A DNA stretch of 64,000 nt from Marmoricola sp. URHB0036 (GTDB lineage: Bacteria > Actinomycetota > Actinomycetes > Propionibacteriales > Nocardioidaceae): positions 310,001-374,000 of the forward strand of contig NZ_AUEP01000003.1 of the NCBI RefSeq assembly GCF_000426045.1. Reading direction: 5' to 3'. Position numbers and translations under genes: made by a program. Position 1 is the first letter of the stretch. Each line of letters begins with the position of its first letter. The notes under the pieces were generated by a model. That model ran no database searches. It saw only the letters and a list, made by a program, of their open reading frames with translations, and had not been told where the DNA came from. Of this stretch, positions 8,117 through 16,215 are shown one piece after another.

Positions 8117-8938
8117 GTGACCCACCACATCGGCATCTCTGGATGGCGCTACCCGCCGTGGCGCGGTGACTTCTACCCCAAGGGCCTGCCCCAGCGGCGC
8201 GAGCTGGAGTACGCCGCCTCCCAGCTCTCCTCGATCGAGGTCAACGGCTCCTTCTACTCCCTGCAGCGACCGTCGAGCTGGGAGAAGTGGCGGGCCGAGG
8301 TGCCTGACGACTTCGTGTTCGCGGTCAAGGGCGGCCGCTTCATCACCCACATGAAGCGGCTCCAGGACGTCGAGCAGCCGCTGGCCAACTTCTTCGCCCA
8401 GGGTGTGCTCGCGCTGGGGGAGAAGCTCGGTCCGATCCTCTGGCAGCTGCCGGCGACCTTCGCCTACGACGAGGACGTGCTGACCCGGTTCTGCGAGCTG
8501 CTCCCGCGCACCACGACCGAGGCCGCCCAGCTGGCGACGCGCCACGACGACCGGCTCTCCGGGGACCGGCTGTGGTCCGGCGAGGTGGCGGAGCGGCCGA
8601 TCCACCACGCCCTGGAGCCCCGGCACCTGAGCTTCGCCTCCGACGAGGCTGTCCGGCATCTGGAGAAGTGCGACCTGGCGCTGGTGGTGGCCGACTCGGC
8701 TGGGAAGTGGCCGCGGTTCGAGCAGGCGGTCGGCCCGATCGTCTACGCGCGCCTGCACGGCGACCAGGAGCTCTACGCCAGTGGCTACACCGACGAGGCC
8801 CTCGACCGGTGGGCCGAGCAGTTGACCGGCTGGACCGCGGATGGACGGGACTCCTTCGTCTACTTCGACAACGACATGAAGGGCTACGCGCCGTACGACG
8901 CGATGCGGCTGATCGAGCGCCTGGACGGACGCGCGTGA
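8117..8938 (+). CDS. DUF72 family protein
   Basis: A 273-residue TIM-barrel protein. HIGISGWRYPPWRGDFYPKG at the very N-terminus, then SIEVNGSFYSLQ and the late FVYFDNDMKGYAPYDA, are the hallmarks of DUF72 (YecE-like). GTG 8117 begins one base after the stop of the GNAT gene; a longer frame upstream is only a shadow of that gene. The biochemical role of the family is unsettled. Tight spacing suggests cotranslation with the acetyltransferase. Confidence 0.9.
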   Translation: MTHHIGISGWRYPPWRGDFYPKGLPQRRELEYAASQLSSIEVNGSFYSLQRPSSWEKWRAEVPDDFVFAVKGGRFITHMKRLQDVEQPLANFFAQGVLALGEKLGPILWQLPATFAYDEDVLTRFCELLPRTTTEAAQLATRHDDRLSGDRLWSGEVAERPIHHALEPRHLSFASDEAVRHLEKCDLALVVADSAGKWPRFEQAVGPIVYARLHGDQELYASGYTDEALDRWAEQLTGWTADGRDSFVYFDNDMKGYAPYDAMRLIERLDGRA

Positions 8939-8977
8939 GGCTCCCCACACCCAGGATCGGGTGACCCTACTGACGAG

Positions 8978-8983
8978 TAATGT
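8978..8983 (+). promoter_or_regulatory. -10 hexamer TAATGT, leaderless-type
   Basis: TAATGT ends seven bases before ATG 8991 and no ribosome site is present, so transcription probably starts at or next to the start codon. Confidence 0.5.
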
Positions 8984-8990
8984 TCGGCCC

Positions 8991-9467
8991 ATGAGCCGAG
9001 TCGTCGATCTGTACCAGAAGACCCACGCCATCCCGCTGGTCGGGGACCGCCTGTTCTCCTTCGCGTTCTCCCAGGTGGCGCCGTACTTCTGGACCATCCG
9101 GCCCCGCTTCACGGTGATCGAGCCCAACCACGCCGAGGTCGTCATCCCGAAGCGACGCGGGGTGAAGAACCACATCGGCACCGTGCACGCGATCGCGTTG
9201 TGCAACGGGCTGGAGGCAGCCATGGGCGTGCTGGCCGAGGCGTCCATCCCGCGGGACAAGCGGTGGATCCCCAAGGGGATGGAGGTCAGCTACACCGCCA
9301 AGGCCACCAGCGACATCACCTGCATCGCCGAGACCGACCCTGAGCAGTGGGCCGGGGACGACCCCGACCTGCCGGTGCGCGTGCGGGGCGTCCGCGGCGA
9401 CGGCACCGTCGTGATCGAGGGGGTCATCCGGCTCTGGGTGACACCCAAGAAGGCAGCCACGTCCTGA
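8991..9467 (+). CDS. DUF4442 hotdog-fold protein (thioesterase-like)
   Basis: A 158-residue protein with the DUF4442 pattern: PYFWTIRPRFTVIEPNHAEVVIP, RGVKNHIGTVHAIALCNGLEAAMG and VRGVRGDGTVVIEGVIRLWV. The fold resembles PaaI-type acyl-CoA thioesterases, with the helix around NHIGTVHA in the position of the usual active site. Substrate unknown. ATG 8991 is preferred to upstream in-frame codons because it directly follows a TAATGT promoter element and matches the family start (SRVVDLYQK). Confidence 0.82.
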   Translation: MSRVVDLYQKTHAIPLVGDRLFSFAFSQVAPYFWTIRPRFTVIEPNHAEVVIPKRRGVKNHIGTVHAIALCNGLEAAMGVLAEASIPRDKRWIPKGMEVSYTAKATSDITCIAETDPEQWAGDDPDLPVRVRGVRGDGTVVIEGVIRLWVTPKKAATS

Positions 9468-9555
9468 GACCGTTCGCCGGGTGTCCACCGGTGTTTGCGA
9501 AGGTGGCGTCCGGGCACTGGAACCGTGTCCGCCACAGCCGAGGAAAGGATCGACG

Positions 9556-10131
9556 ATGAGCGTCCGGAAGACCGTGGGAACCGTAGGGACACTGGCCCAG
9601 GAAGCGGTCTCGACCGCAGTCTCGGTGGCCAAGCACCCCATCGGCAGCACCGCCCTGGCCGCCGGGCTCGTCAAGGGCGCCGCCGGTGCCGGCATCGGCC
9701 TCGTCCGGAGCACGATCACCGGCACCTCGCCGACCCCGCACTCCGAGACGCCGCCGGCGGCGGCACCCGCCGAGCCGCTCGAGCGGGACGTCGAGGTCCC
9801 CGAGACCGAGGTGCGGAAGGCCGAAGCCCCCGGGACAGAGGCCCCCGAGACAGAGGCACCGGAGACCGAGACGGCGGAGACCGTCGCCGACCCGCGCGAC
9901 AACATCCCCGGCCCCGATCTCGCCCACTTCGAGCCGCCGTCGCCGGAGGACCTGCCGGAGCCGATCGTGATCGAGGCCGACGACACTCCCGCCAACGGTG
10001 AGTCGGGCGAGCCGTTCCACAACGAGCCCAAGGCGACGACTCGCGACTCCGAGCACGGCGCGGGGCCGATCGACCCCGAGGAGCTCGACGACAGCATCGA
10101 GGACATCGCGGAGGGCGACCCGCGGCCGTAG
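9556..10131 (+). CDS. uncharacterised acidic low-complexity protein
   Basis: 191 residues that I cannot assign to a family. Residues 1-60 contain VSTAVSVAKHPIGSTALAAG and a glycine/alanine-rich amphipathic segment (KGAAGAGIGLVRSTI) that could lie on a membrane. The rest is disordered-looking: a tandem TEAPETEAPETE repeat near residues 95-110 coded by imperfect 12-15 base repeats, then many Pro, Glu and Asp. The AGGAAAGGA stretch before ATG 9556 is a good ribosome site. It lies just before miaB. Related acidic proteins occur at 11777, 19654 and 20033. Confidence 0.7.
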   Translation: MSVRKTVGTVGTLAQEAVSTAVSVAKHPIGSTALAAGLVKGAAGAGIGLVRSTITGTSPTPHSETPPAAAPAEPLERDVEVPETEVRKAEAPGTEAPETEAPETETAETVADPRDNIPGPDLAHFEPPSPEDLPEPIVIEADDTPANGESGEPFHNEPKATTRDSEHGAGPIDPEELDDSIEDIAEGDPRP

Positions 10132-10142
10132 CCGACCCCACG

Positions 10143-10148
10143 TAGGCT
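10143..10148 (+). promoter_or_regulatory. -10 hexamer TAGGCT before miaB
   Basis: TAGGCT ends nine bases before ATG 10158, with no ribosome site between; fits a leaderless or near-leaderless transcript. Confidence 0.5.
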
Positions 10149-10157
10149 GTTGCGGCC

Positions 10158-11651
10158 ATGACCGGATCTGCTTCAGGACGCACCTACGAGGTCCGCACCT
10201 ACGGGTGCCAGATGAACGTCCACGACTCCGAGCGCCTGACCGGGCTGCTCGAGGACGCGGGCTACGTCGCCGCGCCCGACGGCGATGACGCCGACGTGGT
10301 GGTGTTCAACACCTGCGCAGTCAGGGAGAACGCCGACAACAAGCTCTACGGCAACCTCGGCCACCTCGCGCCGATCAAGGCCAGCAAGCCGGGGATGCAG
10401 ATCGCCGTCGGCGGCTGCCTGGCCCAGAAGGACCGCTCCACGATCACCCAGAAGGCGCCGTGGGTCGACGTCGTCTTCGGCACGCACAACATCGGTTCAC
10501 TGCCGGTGCTGCTCGAGCGCGCCCGGGTGCAGGAGGAGGCGCAGGTCGAGATCCTCGAGTCGCTCGAGGTCTTTCCCTCCACGCTGCCCACCAAGCGCGA
10601 GTCGGCGTACGCCGCCTGGGTGTCGGTCTCGGTCGGCTGCAACAACACCTGCACGTTCTGCATCGTCCCGGCGCTGCGCGGCAAGGAGAAGGACCGCCGG
10701 CCGGGGGAGATCCTGGCCGAGATCGAGGCGCTGGTGGCCGAGGGCGTCAGCGAGGTGACCCTGCTCGGCCAGAACGTGAACGCCTACGGCGTCGAGTTCG
10801 GCGACCGGCAGGCGTTTTCCAAGCTGCTGCGCGCGTGCGGTGACGTCGAGGGCCTCGAGCGGGTGCGGTTCACCTCGCCCCACCCGGCCGAGTTCACTGA
10901 CGACGTCATCGAGGCGATGGCCGAGACCCCCAACGTGATGCCGTCGCTGCACATGCCGTTGCAGTCCGGCTCCGACCGGGTGCTGCGGGCCATGCGACGC
11001 TCCTACCGCCAGTCGAGGTACCTCGGCATCATCGACCGGGTCCGCGCCGCCATGCCCGAGGCCGCCATCACCACCGACATCATCGTCGGCTTCCCGGGCG
11101 AGACCGAGGAGGACTTCGCGGCCACCCTCGACGTGGTCCGTGCCGCGCGCTTCTCCGGTGCGTTCACCTTCCAGTACTCCAAGCGTCCCGGCACCCCTGC
11201 GGCCACGCTCGAGGAGCAGGTGCCGAAGGCCGTGATGCAGGAGCGCTACGAGCGCCTGGTCGAGGCCGTGAACCAGATCGCCTGGGAGGAGAACCGCGCG
11301 CTCGAAGGTCGCACCGTCGAGCTGCTGGTCGCCGAGGGCGAGGGTCGCAAGGACGCGGCCACCCACCGCCTCTCCGGTCGCGCCCGGGACAACCGGCTGG
11401 TGCACTTCACGCCGGTCACCGAGGACGGCTCGCCCGTCGACGTACGCCCGGGCGACGTGGTCGAGGTGGTCGTCTCGTACGGCGCACCGCACCACCTCGT
11501 CGCCGACGGACCCGTGCAGTCGGTCCGTCGTACCCGCTCCGGAGACGCCTGGGAGGCCCGCACGGCGCCTGCTCCGGTCGGTGTCACCCTCGGCCTGCCG
11601 ACCGTGGGCGTCCCCGCCCCGCTGCCCGCCCAGGACGGCTGCTCGCGCTAG
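10158..11651 (+). CDS. miaB: tRNA-2-methylthio-N6-dimethylallyladenosine synthase MiaB
   Basis: A 497-residue radical-SAM methylthiotransferase that adds a methylthio group to i6A37 of tRNAs reading UNN codons. It has two Fe-S clusters: one from C17 (TYGCQMN), C53 (NTCAVRE) and C87 (GGCLAQK), the other from the radical-SAM motif C161-x3-C165-x2-C168 (GCNNTCTFC). A TRAM domain follows (about residues 375-445). The last 40 residues are an actinobacterial extension. miaA, which makes the i6A substrate, is 0.9 kb downstream beyond two small opposite-strand genes, so the two are neighbours but not one operon. Confidence 0.96.
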   Translation: MTGSASGRTYEVRTYGCQMNVHDSERLTGLLEDAGYVAAPDGDDADVVVFNTCAVRENADNKLYGNLGHLAPIKASKPGMQIAVGGCLAQKDRSTITQKAPWVDVVFGTHNIGSLPVLLERARVQEEAQVEILESLEVFPSTLPTKRESAYAAWVSVSVGCNNTCTFCIVPALRGKEKDRRPGEILAEIEALVAEGVSEVTLLGQNVNAYGVEFGDRQAFSKLLRACGDVEGLERVRFTSPHPAEFTDDVIEAMAETPNVMPSLHMPLQSGSDRVLRAMRRSYRQSRYLGIIDRVRAAMPEAAITTDIIVGFPGETEEDFAATLDVVRAARFSGAFTFQYSKRPGTPAATLEEQVPKAVMQERYERLVEAVNQIAWEENRALEGRTVELLVAEGEGRKDAATHRLSGRARDNRLVHFTPVTEDGSPVDVRPGDVVEVVVSYGAPHHLVADGPVQSVRRTRSGDAWEARTAPAPVGVTLGLPTVGVPAPLPAQDGCSR

Positions 11652-11679
11652 CTCGACTCAGGGATCCGTCCCCGGCCCT

Positions 11680-11750
11680 CGAACATGCGAATGTGACTGG
11701 AGCGCTCCGAGGAGTGCTCTGCTGTCCCACTCGTGACATTCGCATGTTCG
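11680..11750. repeat. long inverted repeat between miaB and a minus-strand gene
   Basis: Arms CGAACATGCGAATGT (11680-11694) and ACATTCGCATGTTCG (11736-11750) are perfect 15-base complements around a 41-base loop. The loop holds a second palindrome, GGAGCGCTCC (11699-11708). It lies between two converging genes and may act as a two-way terminator, though no T tract follows. The element at 17053 has the same nested plan with a different sequence. Confidence 0.75.
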
Positions 11751-11776
11751 GGGAGTGGTGAGGTGGGCGGCCGACC

Positions 11777-12031
11777 TCAGGCCGGCGGTTCGTCGCCCGG
11801 CTCGAGATCCTTGTCGTCCTCGTCGAGGTCCTCGGCGTCCTCGATCTCGTCGGGCACGTGGTCGTCCTCGACCTGCGCCGAGCGCGGCTGGTCCGGGGTG
11901 GCCAGGCGGACGTCGTCCTCGTCCGGGTCGATCCAGTCCGCAGGACCACCGGGGCCCGGGTCGGGCGGCGCGTCCATCTGCGGTTCGGGCTTCTCGCCCG
12001 GGTTCTGGCTGCTGGTCGACTGGTCGCTCAC
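11777..12031 (-). CDS. small acidic disordered protein (MSD-type)
   Basis: 84 residues starting SDQSTSSQNPGEKPEPQ, rich in Pro, Asp and Glu, with no predicted fold or membrane segment. GTG 12031 overlaps the stop of the upstream MT0933-type gene by four bases (GTGA), so the two are probably translated together. No family recognised. It resembles in composition, though not clearly in sequence, the small acidic genes at 19654 and 20033. Confidence 0.6.
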   Translation of the reverse strand: MSDQSTSSQNPGEKPEPQMDAPPDPGPGGPADWIDPDEDDVRLATPDQPRSAQVEDDHVPDEIEDAEDLDEDDKDLEPGDEPPA

Positions 12032-12492
12032 GCCGGGGCTCCCGCGGCCGGCCTCGCGCCCGGACCAGCGTCCTCGGCCGGGTCGGCGCCGGGCTCGGGA
12101 GGCAGGGGCGAGGGATCGGTCGGCACCGGGTCCGGGTCGCCCTCGGACCCTCCACCCATCGGCCCGGTCGGGGCCGTCGGCTCGGTGGGCTCGGTCGGCT
12201 CAGTGGGGTCCGACGGTCCGGTGGGCCCGGTCGGGTGGGAGGGGTCGGTGTCGGGGTCCGGGTGTGGCGTGCTCGCGTCCGGTCGTGGTGCGGCGATGTC
12301 GTCCTTGCGGCCGTCGAGCCCGTCGAGCGCTTCCTTGGCCTTGCCGACTCCGGTGGAGATCTTGTCGCCGTACTTGCCGTCGGTCTTCTTGTCGATGAAG
12401 CTGCCGGCCTTGTCCAGGCCCTCGCCGATCTTGTCGCCGTGCTTGTCCACGGCGTCCTCGAGCTTCTTCTTCGCGTCGTCCAGGAATCCCAC
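12028..12492 (-). CDS. MT0933-like antitoxin-family protein with Pro/Thr-rich tail
   Basis: 154 residues. Residues 1-60 (GFLDDAKKKLEDAVDKHGDKI, then GEGLDKAGSFIDKKTDGKYGDKI) match the MT0933-type antitoxin pattern of repeated charged helices ending in Gly-Lys-Tyr. Residues 70-154 are a low-complexity tail with a TEPTEPTEPT repeat. In mycobacteria the family is annotated as antitoxin, but no toxin gene is adjacent here; the only partner is the overlapping small acidic gene. The role is therefore uncertain and may be structural or stress-related. Confidence 0.7.
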   Translation of the reverse strand: MGFLDDAKKKLEDAVDKHGDKIGEGLDKAGSFIDKKTDGKYGDKISTGVGKAKEALDGLDGRKDDIAAPRPDASTPHPDPDTDPSHPTGPTGPSDPTEPTEPTEPTAPTGPMGGGSEGDPDPVPTDPSPLPPEPGADPAEDAGPGARPAAGAPA

Positions 12493-12566
12493 GTCTGCCT
12501 CTCCTCGTCGTCGACCTACGTGCTCCGAGCGCCGTACCCGACGGCGTCTTTGCCAAACTAGCGACC

Positions 12567-13487
12567 GTGTCCAGCGCCTCGAGCCCCCTCCCCGTCGTAG
12601 CCGTGGTGGGCGCGACGGCCGCGGGGAAAAGCGACCTCGCGCTCGACCTCGCCGATCGGCTCGGCGGGGAGGTCGTGAATACCGACTCGATGCAGGTCTA
12701 CCGCGGCATGGACATCGGTACGGCGAAGCTGCCGGTCCACGAACGCCGAGGCATTCGCCATCACCTGCTCGACGTCCTCGAGGTGACCGAGCCGGCCACC
12801 GTCGCGGAGTTCCAGGGGTGGGCTCGGGAGATCATCGACGACTGTCGCAGCAGGGGAGTTTCCCCTGTGCTGGTGGGCGGTTCTGCGCTCTACACCCGTG
12901 CCGTGCTGGACGAGTTCGAGTTCCCCGGTACCGACCCCGAGGTCCGCGCCCGACTCGAGACGGAGCTCGCCGAGATCGGGTCCGCGGCGATGCACGCCCG
13001 ACTAAGCGAGCTCGACCCGGCGGCGGGGGCCCAGGTGCTGCCCAGCAACGGCCGCCGCGTCGTACGCGCCCTCGAGGTCATCGAGCTCACCGGCCGGCCG
13101 TTCAATGCATCCCTGCCCGAGCAGCGCTACCACTACGCCGGCGCGGTCCAGATCGGCGTCGACATCGACCGGGAGACGCTCGACCGCCGTATCGAGCAGC
13201 GGGTCGAGGCGATGTGGGCCGACGGCTTCGTGGAGGAGGTACGACGCCTCGCCGAGCACGGTCTGCGGGAGGGGCGTACGGCGAACCGGGCACTGGGCTA
13301 CCAGCAGGTGCTGGCCTTCCTCGACGGCAAGCTGACCGAGGAGGAGGCACGCGAGAAGACGGTCGCCGGGACTCGTCGCTTTGCCCGGCGTCAGGACAGC
13401 TGGTTCCGCAAGGACCTGCGCATCACCTGGGTGCGCCACGACGATCCGCAGCGCGTCGAGCGGGCCCTGGAGGCGGTCAGGCGCTGA
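12567..13487 (+). CDS. miaA: tRNA dimethylallyltransferase MiaA
   Basis: A 306-residue enzyme that transfers a dimethylallyl group to N6 of A37 in tRNA, the step before MiaB. The P-loop GATAAGKS lies at residues 15-22; NTDSMQVYRGMDIGTAK holds the catalytic and tRNA-recognition residues, and GIRHHLLDVLE, GGSALYTRAVLD and RNQ/RFARRQDSWFRKD-type basic segments follow. GTG 12567 is the only start that leaves the complete P-loop strand. The gene runs convergent to, and overlaps by 11 bases, the MFS gene. Confidence 0.96.
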   Translation: MSSASSPLPVVAVVGATAAGKSDLALDLADRLGGEVVNTDSMQVYRGMDIGTAKLPVHERRGIRHHLLDVLEVTEPATVAEFQGWAREIIDDCRSRGVSPVLVGGSALYTRAVLDEFEFPGTDPEVRARLETELAEIGSAAMHARLSELDPAAGAQVLPSNGRRVVRALEVIELTGRPFNASLPEQRYHYAGAVQIGVDIDRETLDRRIEQRVEAMWADGFVEEVRRLAEHGLREGRTANRALGYQQVLAFLDGKLTEEEAREKTVAGTRRFARRQDSWFRKDLRITWVRHDDPQRVERALEAVRR

Positions 13488-14799
13488 GCCGGTCGAGCTC
13501 CTTGGGGAGGTCACGCATGCGGATGAGTGGCGAGAACACCACGGGAATCGCGGAGATGGCCGCGCCGACCACGCCGATCCAGAACACGTTGCGAGCGCCC
13601 ACCGCCTCGCCGACCACACCGCCGATGAAGGCGCCGATCGGCATGGTGCCCCAGACGATGAACCGGATCGACGCGTTCATCCGGCCGAGAAGGGGCCTCG
13701 GGCACAGGCGCTGCCGGAAGCTCACCTGGGTCACGTTGTAGACCACGACGACGAAGGTGACCACGAAGCTGGACAACGTGAGGGCCACCATCGGCGGGAT
13801 CACGGTTCCGGCGAGCGGCATCAGCGCCTGGGCGGGGATCCAGCCGAGCGAGGCCAACGGGATGGTCCTGCCCTCACCGACGAGGTTGTTCACGCGCGGC
13901 GTGGTGAGTGCCCCGAGCAGGCCGCCTGCGGCGCCGATGCCCATGGCCAGGCCGAGGTGCCCGGGGTCCAGATGCAGGTTGTTCAGCGCGAAGATCACCA
14001 GCATCGCGCCGGTCATCGAGGAGAAGAAGTTCGCGGTGCCGGTGCACGCGGTGATGCGCCAGAGCAGCGGGTTCCTGAGCACGAACGAGAGGCCCTCGCG
14101 AATCTCGACGGCGAGCGGTCGCCGGTCCTCACGGCGAGGAGGGGTGTCGACGTGCTGGATCCGGCGTACCCAGAACGCCGACCAGACGAAGGTCAGGGCA
14201 TCGAGCCCCACCGTCAGGGGCGAGCCGATCAGCTTGATCAGGCCACCGCCGGCGGCCGGGCCGCCGATCATGGCGACCGACTGCACCGCCTGCAGCTTGG
14301 CGTTGCCCTCGCCGATGTCGTCCGGTTCCACGATGTCGGGGAGGTAGCTCTGGTAGGCGACGTCGAAGAAGACCGTGCAGCAGCCCACGACCAGGGCGAC
14401 CAGCAGCATCTGTCCGAAGGTGAGGGCGTCGAGGGCCCAGGCGAGGGGGAGGGTCGCGAGCGCGAGGCCGCGCACGAGGTCGTTGAACACCAGCACACGC
14501 TGCTTGCGCCACCGGTCGACCCAGGCGCCGGCGGGCAGCCCGATGACGAGGAACGCGAGGAACTCACACGTCCCGAGCAGTCCCATCTGGAATGGTGTGG
14601 CGTCCAATACCCTCACGGCCAGCACCGGCAGGGCGAGCATGGACAGCTGGGTGCCGAACTGGCTCAGCGAGTCGGCGAGGAACAGCTGGCGGAAGTCGTG
14701 GTGGCGCAGCAGGCCGCCACGAAGCCTGGTGGCCGGCTCCGGCTCAGCGGGCGGCGCCCCGGTGTCGGCGCCCGAGGCGGCCGGAGGTTCGACGGTCAT
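13477..14799 (-). CDS. MFS transporter, EntS/MFS_3-like
   Basis: A 440-residue, roughly 12-helix transporter. LRHHDFRQLFLADSLSQFGTQLSMLALPVLAV at the first helix, GLPAGAWVDRWRKQRVLVFNDL (motif A region) and QSYLPDIVEPDDIGEGNAKLQAVQSV are typical of MFS_3 exporters such as EntS and macrolide-efflux relatives. ATG 14799 is chosen because AGGA lies eight bases upstream; a GTG at 14817 is possible. It is divergent from an ArsR-type regulator across a 65-base region with a palindrome, so it is probably that regulator's target. Substrate unknown. Confidence 0.87.
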   Translation of the reverse strand: MTVEPPAASGADTGAPPAEPEPATRLRGGLLRHHDFRQLFLADSLSQFGTQLSMLALPVLAVRVLDATPFQMGLLGTCEFLAFLVIGLPAGAWVDRWRKQRVLVFNDLVRGLALATLPLAWALDALTFGQMLLVALVVGCCTVFFDVAYQSYLPDIVEPDDIGEGNAKLQAVQSVAMIGGPAAGGGLIKLIGSPLTVGLDALTFVWSAFWVRRIQHVDTPPRREDRRPLAVEIREGLSFVLRNPLLWRITACTGTANFFSSMTGAMLVIFALNNLHLDPGHLGLAMGIGAAGGLLGALTTPRVNNLVGEGRTIPLASLGWIPAQALMPLAGTVIPPMVALTLSSFVVTFVVVVYNVTQVSFRQRLCPRPLLGRMNASIRFIVWGTMPIGAFIGGVVGEAVGARNVFWIGVVGAAISAIPVVFSPLIRMRDLPKELDRLSA

Positions 14800-14818
14800 G
14801 CCAGCATCCTGACCCACT

Positions 14819-14836
14819 GATTGGGAATTATCAATC
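14819..14836. promoter_or_regulatory. palindrome GATTG-N8-CAATC, probable operator
   Basis: GATTG (14819-14823) and CAATC (14832-14836) flank GGAATTAT in the short divergent region between the MFS and ArsR-type genes. It is the only AT-rich palindrome there and would sit on both promoters. Confidence 0.6.
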
Positions 14837-14852
14837 GGTTAGCGAAAGCGGC

Positions 14853-14858
14853 TACCGT
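14853..14858 (+). promoter_or_regulatory. -10 hexamer TACCGT, leaderless-type
   Basis: TACCGT ends six bases before ATG 14865; no ribosome site is present. The same hexamer serves recA. Confidence 0.5.
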
Positions 14859-14864
14859 GTCGCT

Positions 14865-15488
14865 ATGGACAGCGCAGTCGCCCGCGATGAGGCCCCGCTG
14901 GAGGCAGCGCCGTACGGCCCGCTCCCGGTCGGTTCGACCCGCCAGGTGTGGGCTCGCCGCGACGCCGACGAGGCCGAGGCCAAGGCCCTCGCCTCCACCC
15001 TTCGGCTGAGGATCCTGCGGGCGACGCTGCACGAGCCACGGACCAACAAGGAGATCGCCGAGGTCCTGGGCCTCAACCCTGCCTCGGTGCTCCACCACGT
15101 CCGGACGCTGGTGGACACCGGCTTCCTGATCGAGCAACCGACCCGCCGTGGTGCTCGGGGCTCACGCGAACGGCCCTACCTGGCCTCGGGCAAGTCGTTC
15201 TACGTGTCCACCGGCCTCGACTGGCCCGAGGGTGGTCGCGACCTGCTGCTCGAGACGTTCCTCGAGGAGATCAAGGGACTCGGGCCCGGGCAGCTGGACA
15301 GTGCCCGGTTGGGTTTCCGGCTCACCGCCGAGGACCGCCGCCGGGTGCAGGACCGGCTGCAGACCGTGCTCGACGAGATCGCGACGATGCCGAGCGATCC
15401 GGAGGGCGAGCCGTGGAGCCTGTATCTCGGTCTGCATCCCGACCCGTCCGGCGTACCGTCGGCGCATGACGTGGACCGAGATCACTGA
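14865..15488 (+). CDS. ArsR-type winged-helix regulator
   Basis: 207 residues. A winged helix spans about residues 40-110: ALASTLRLRILRATLHEPRT, then NKEIAEVLGLNPASVLHHVRTLVDTGFL and the wing with RGSRERPYL. The C-terminal half is a helical domain probably used for dimerisation or ligand sensing. No metal-binding cysteine pair is visible, so a metal sensor is unlikely. ATG 14865 is fixed by the TACCGT element. It is divergent from the MFS exporter and overlaps the PPOX gene by 23 bases, which suggests one regulon of regulator, pump and flavoprotein. Confidence 0.85.
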   Translation: MDSAVARDEAPLEAAPYGPLPVGSTRQVWARRDADEAEAKALASTLRLRILRATLHEPRTNKEIAEVLGLNPASVLHHVRTLVDTGFLIEQPTRRGARGSRERPYLASGKSFYVSTGLDWPEGGRDLLLETFLEEIKGLGPGQLDSARLGFRLTAEDRRRVQDRLQTVLDEIATMPSDPEGEPWSLYLGLHPDPSGVPSAHDVDRDH

Positions 15489-16101
15489 CGTCGCTGCGCT
15501 GACCGACCTGCTCGGCGAGCCTGTCCCGCGGGTGCGCGACAAGGAGCGGCCGACCCTGACCGACCTCGACGTGGCCTGGCTGTCCTCGGCGCCGTTCTGC
15601 GTGCTGGCGACCTCCGCCGCCGACGGCAGCTGCGACGCCTCGCCGAAGGGCGACCCGGCCGGCCGGCTGGTGCACGTCATCGACGAGCACACCATCGCGA
15701 TCGCCGAGCGACCGGGCAACAGGCGGGCCGACGGCTACCGCAACATCCTGGAGAACCCTCACGTCGGCCTCATCTTCGTGATCCCGGGCCGCGGCGACAC
15801 CCTCCGGATCAACGGCCGCGCCCGGCTGGTCTCCGACGCCGACTTCTTCGACGCCCTGGAGGTCAAGGGCCACCGGCCGCAGATCGCGCTGGTGGTCTCG
15901 ATCGAAGCGGTGTTCCACCACTGCGCCAAGGCGTTCCTGCGCGCGCAGCTGTGGGAGCCGGAGACCTGGGACCCCGAGGCCGTCGTGGCACGGCGCGCGG
16001 TGCTGGCGCAGCGCCTGGAGCGCCCGGAGGCCACGATCGACGAGCTCGACGAGTACTACGGACCGTCGTACGCCGAGAAGCTGTACGCCCCGCCGGCGTG
16101 A
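15466..16101 (+). CDS. PPOX-type FMN flavoprotein (DR2398 family)
   Basis: A 211-residue split-barrel flavoprotein. WLSSAPFCVLATSAADGSCDASPKGDPAG and HTIAIAERPGNRRADGYRNILENPHVGLIFVIPG (each described in part) carry the FMN-phosphate contacts of the pyridoxamine-phosphate-oxidase fold. The C-terminal RAQLWEPETWD and DEYYGPSYAEKLY match the DR2398-type subgroup, whose substrate is unknown. ATG 15466 lies inside the end of the ArsR-type gene, so translation is coupled. Probably a reductase or oxidase for a compound handled by the adjoining exporter; that link is inferred from position only. Confidence 0.85.
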   Translation: MTWTEITDVAALTDLLGEPVPRVRDKERPTLTDLDVAWLSSAPFCVLATSAADGSCDASPKGDPAGRLVHVIDEHTIAIAERPGNRRADGYRNILENPHVGLIFVIPGRGDTLRINGRARLVSDADFFDALEVKGHRPQIALVVSIEAVFHHCAKAFLRAQLWEPETWDPEAVVARRAVLAQRLERPEATIDELDEYYGPSYAEKLYAPPA

Positions 16102-16167
16102 CGAAACGGACGGGGCTGGCGGGCAAAACTGGAGGCGATGGGCCGAAGTATCCGCCCGCCGGTGGCA

Positions 16168-16191
16168 GTTTCCCCGGGCGCCCGGGGAAAC
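16168..16191. other. perfect 24-bp palindrome upstream of dapF
   Basis: The sequence reads GTTTCCCCGGGC followed directly by its exact complement, with no spacer. It lies 24 bases before the dapF start and 66 after the PPOX stop. As RNA it would give a GC-rich hairpin that could end the upstream transcript or gate dapF; as DNA it is an ideal site for a dimeric protein. No T tract follows. Confidence 0.8.
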
Positions 16192-16215
16192 CATCCCCGT
16201 GACAGGATTCCCCGC

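Noticed and set aside
9826-9885. Tandem repeats as a regulatory minisatellite
   Set aside because: They code an in-frame Thr-Glu-Ala-Pro repeat of the hypothetical protein; the DNA repetition follows from that.
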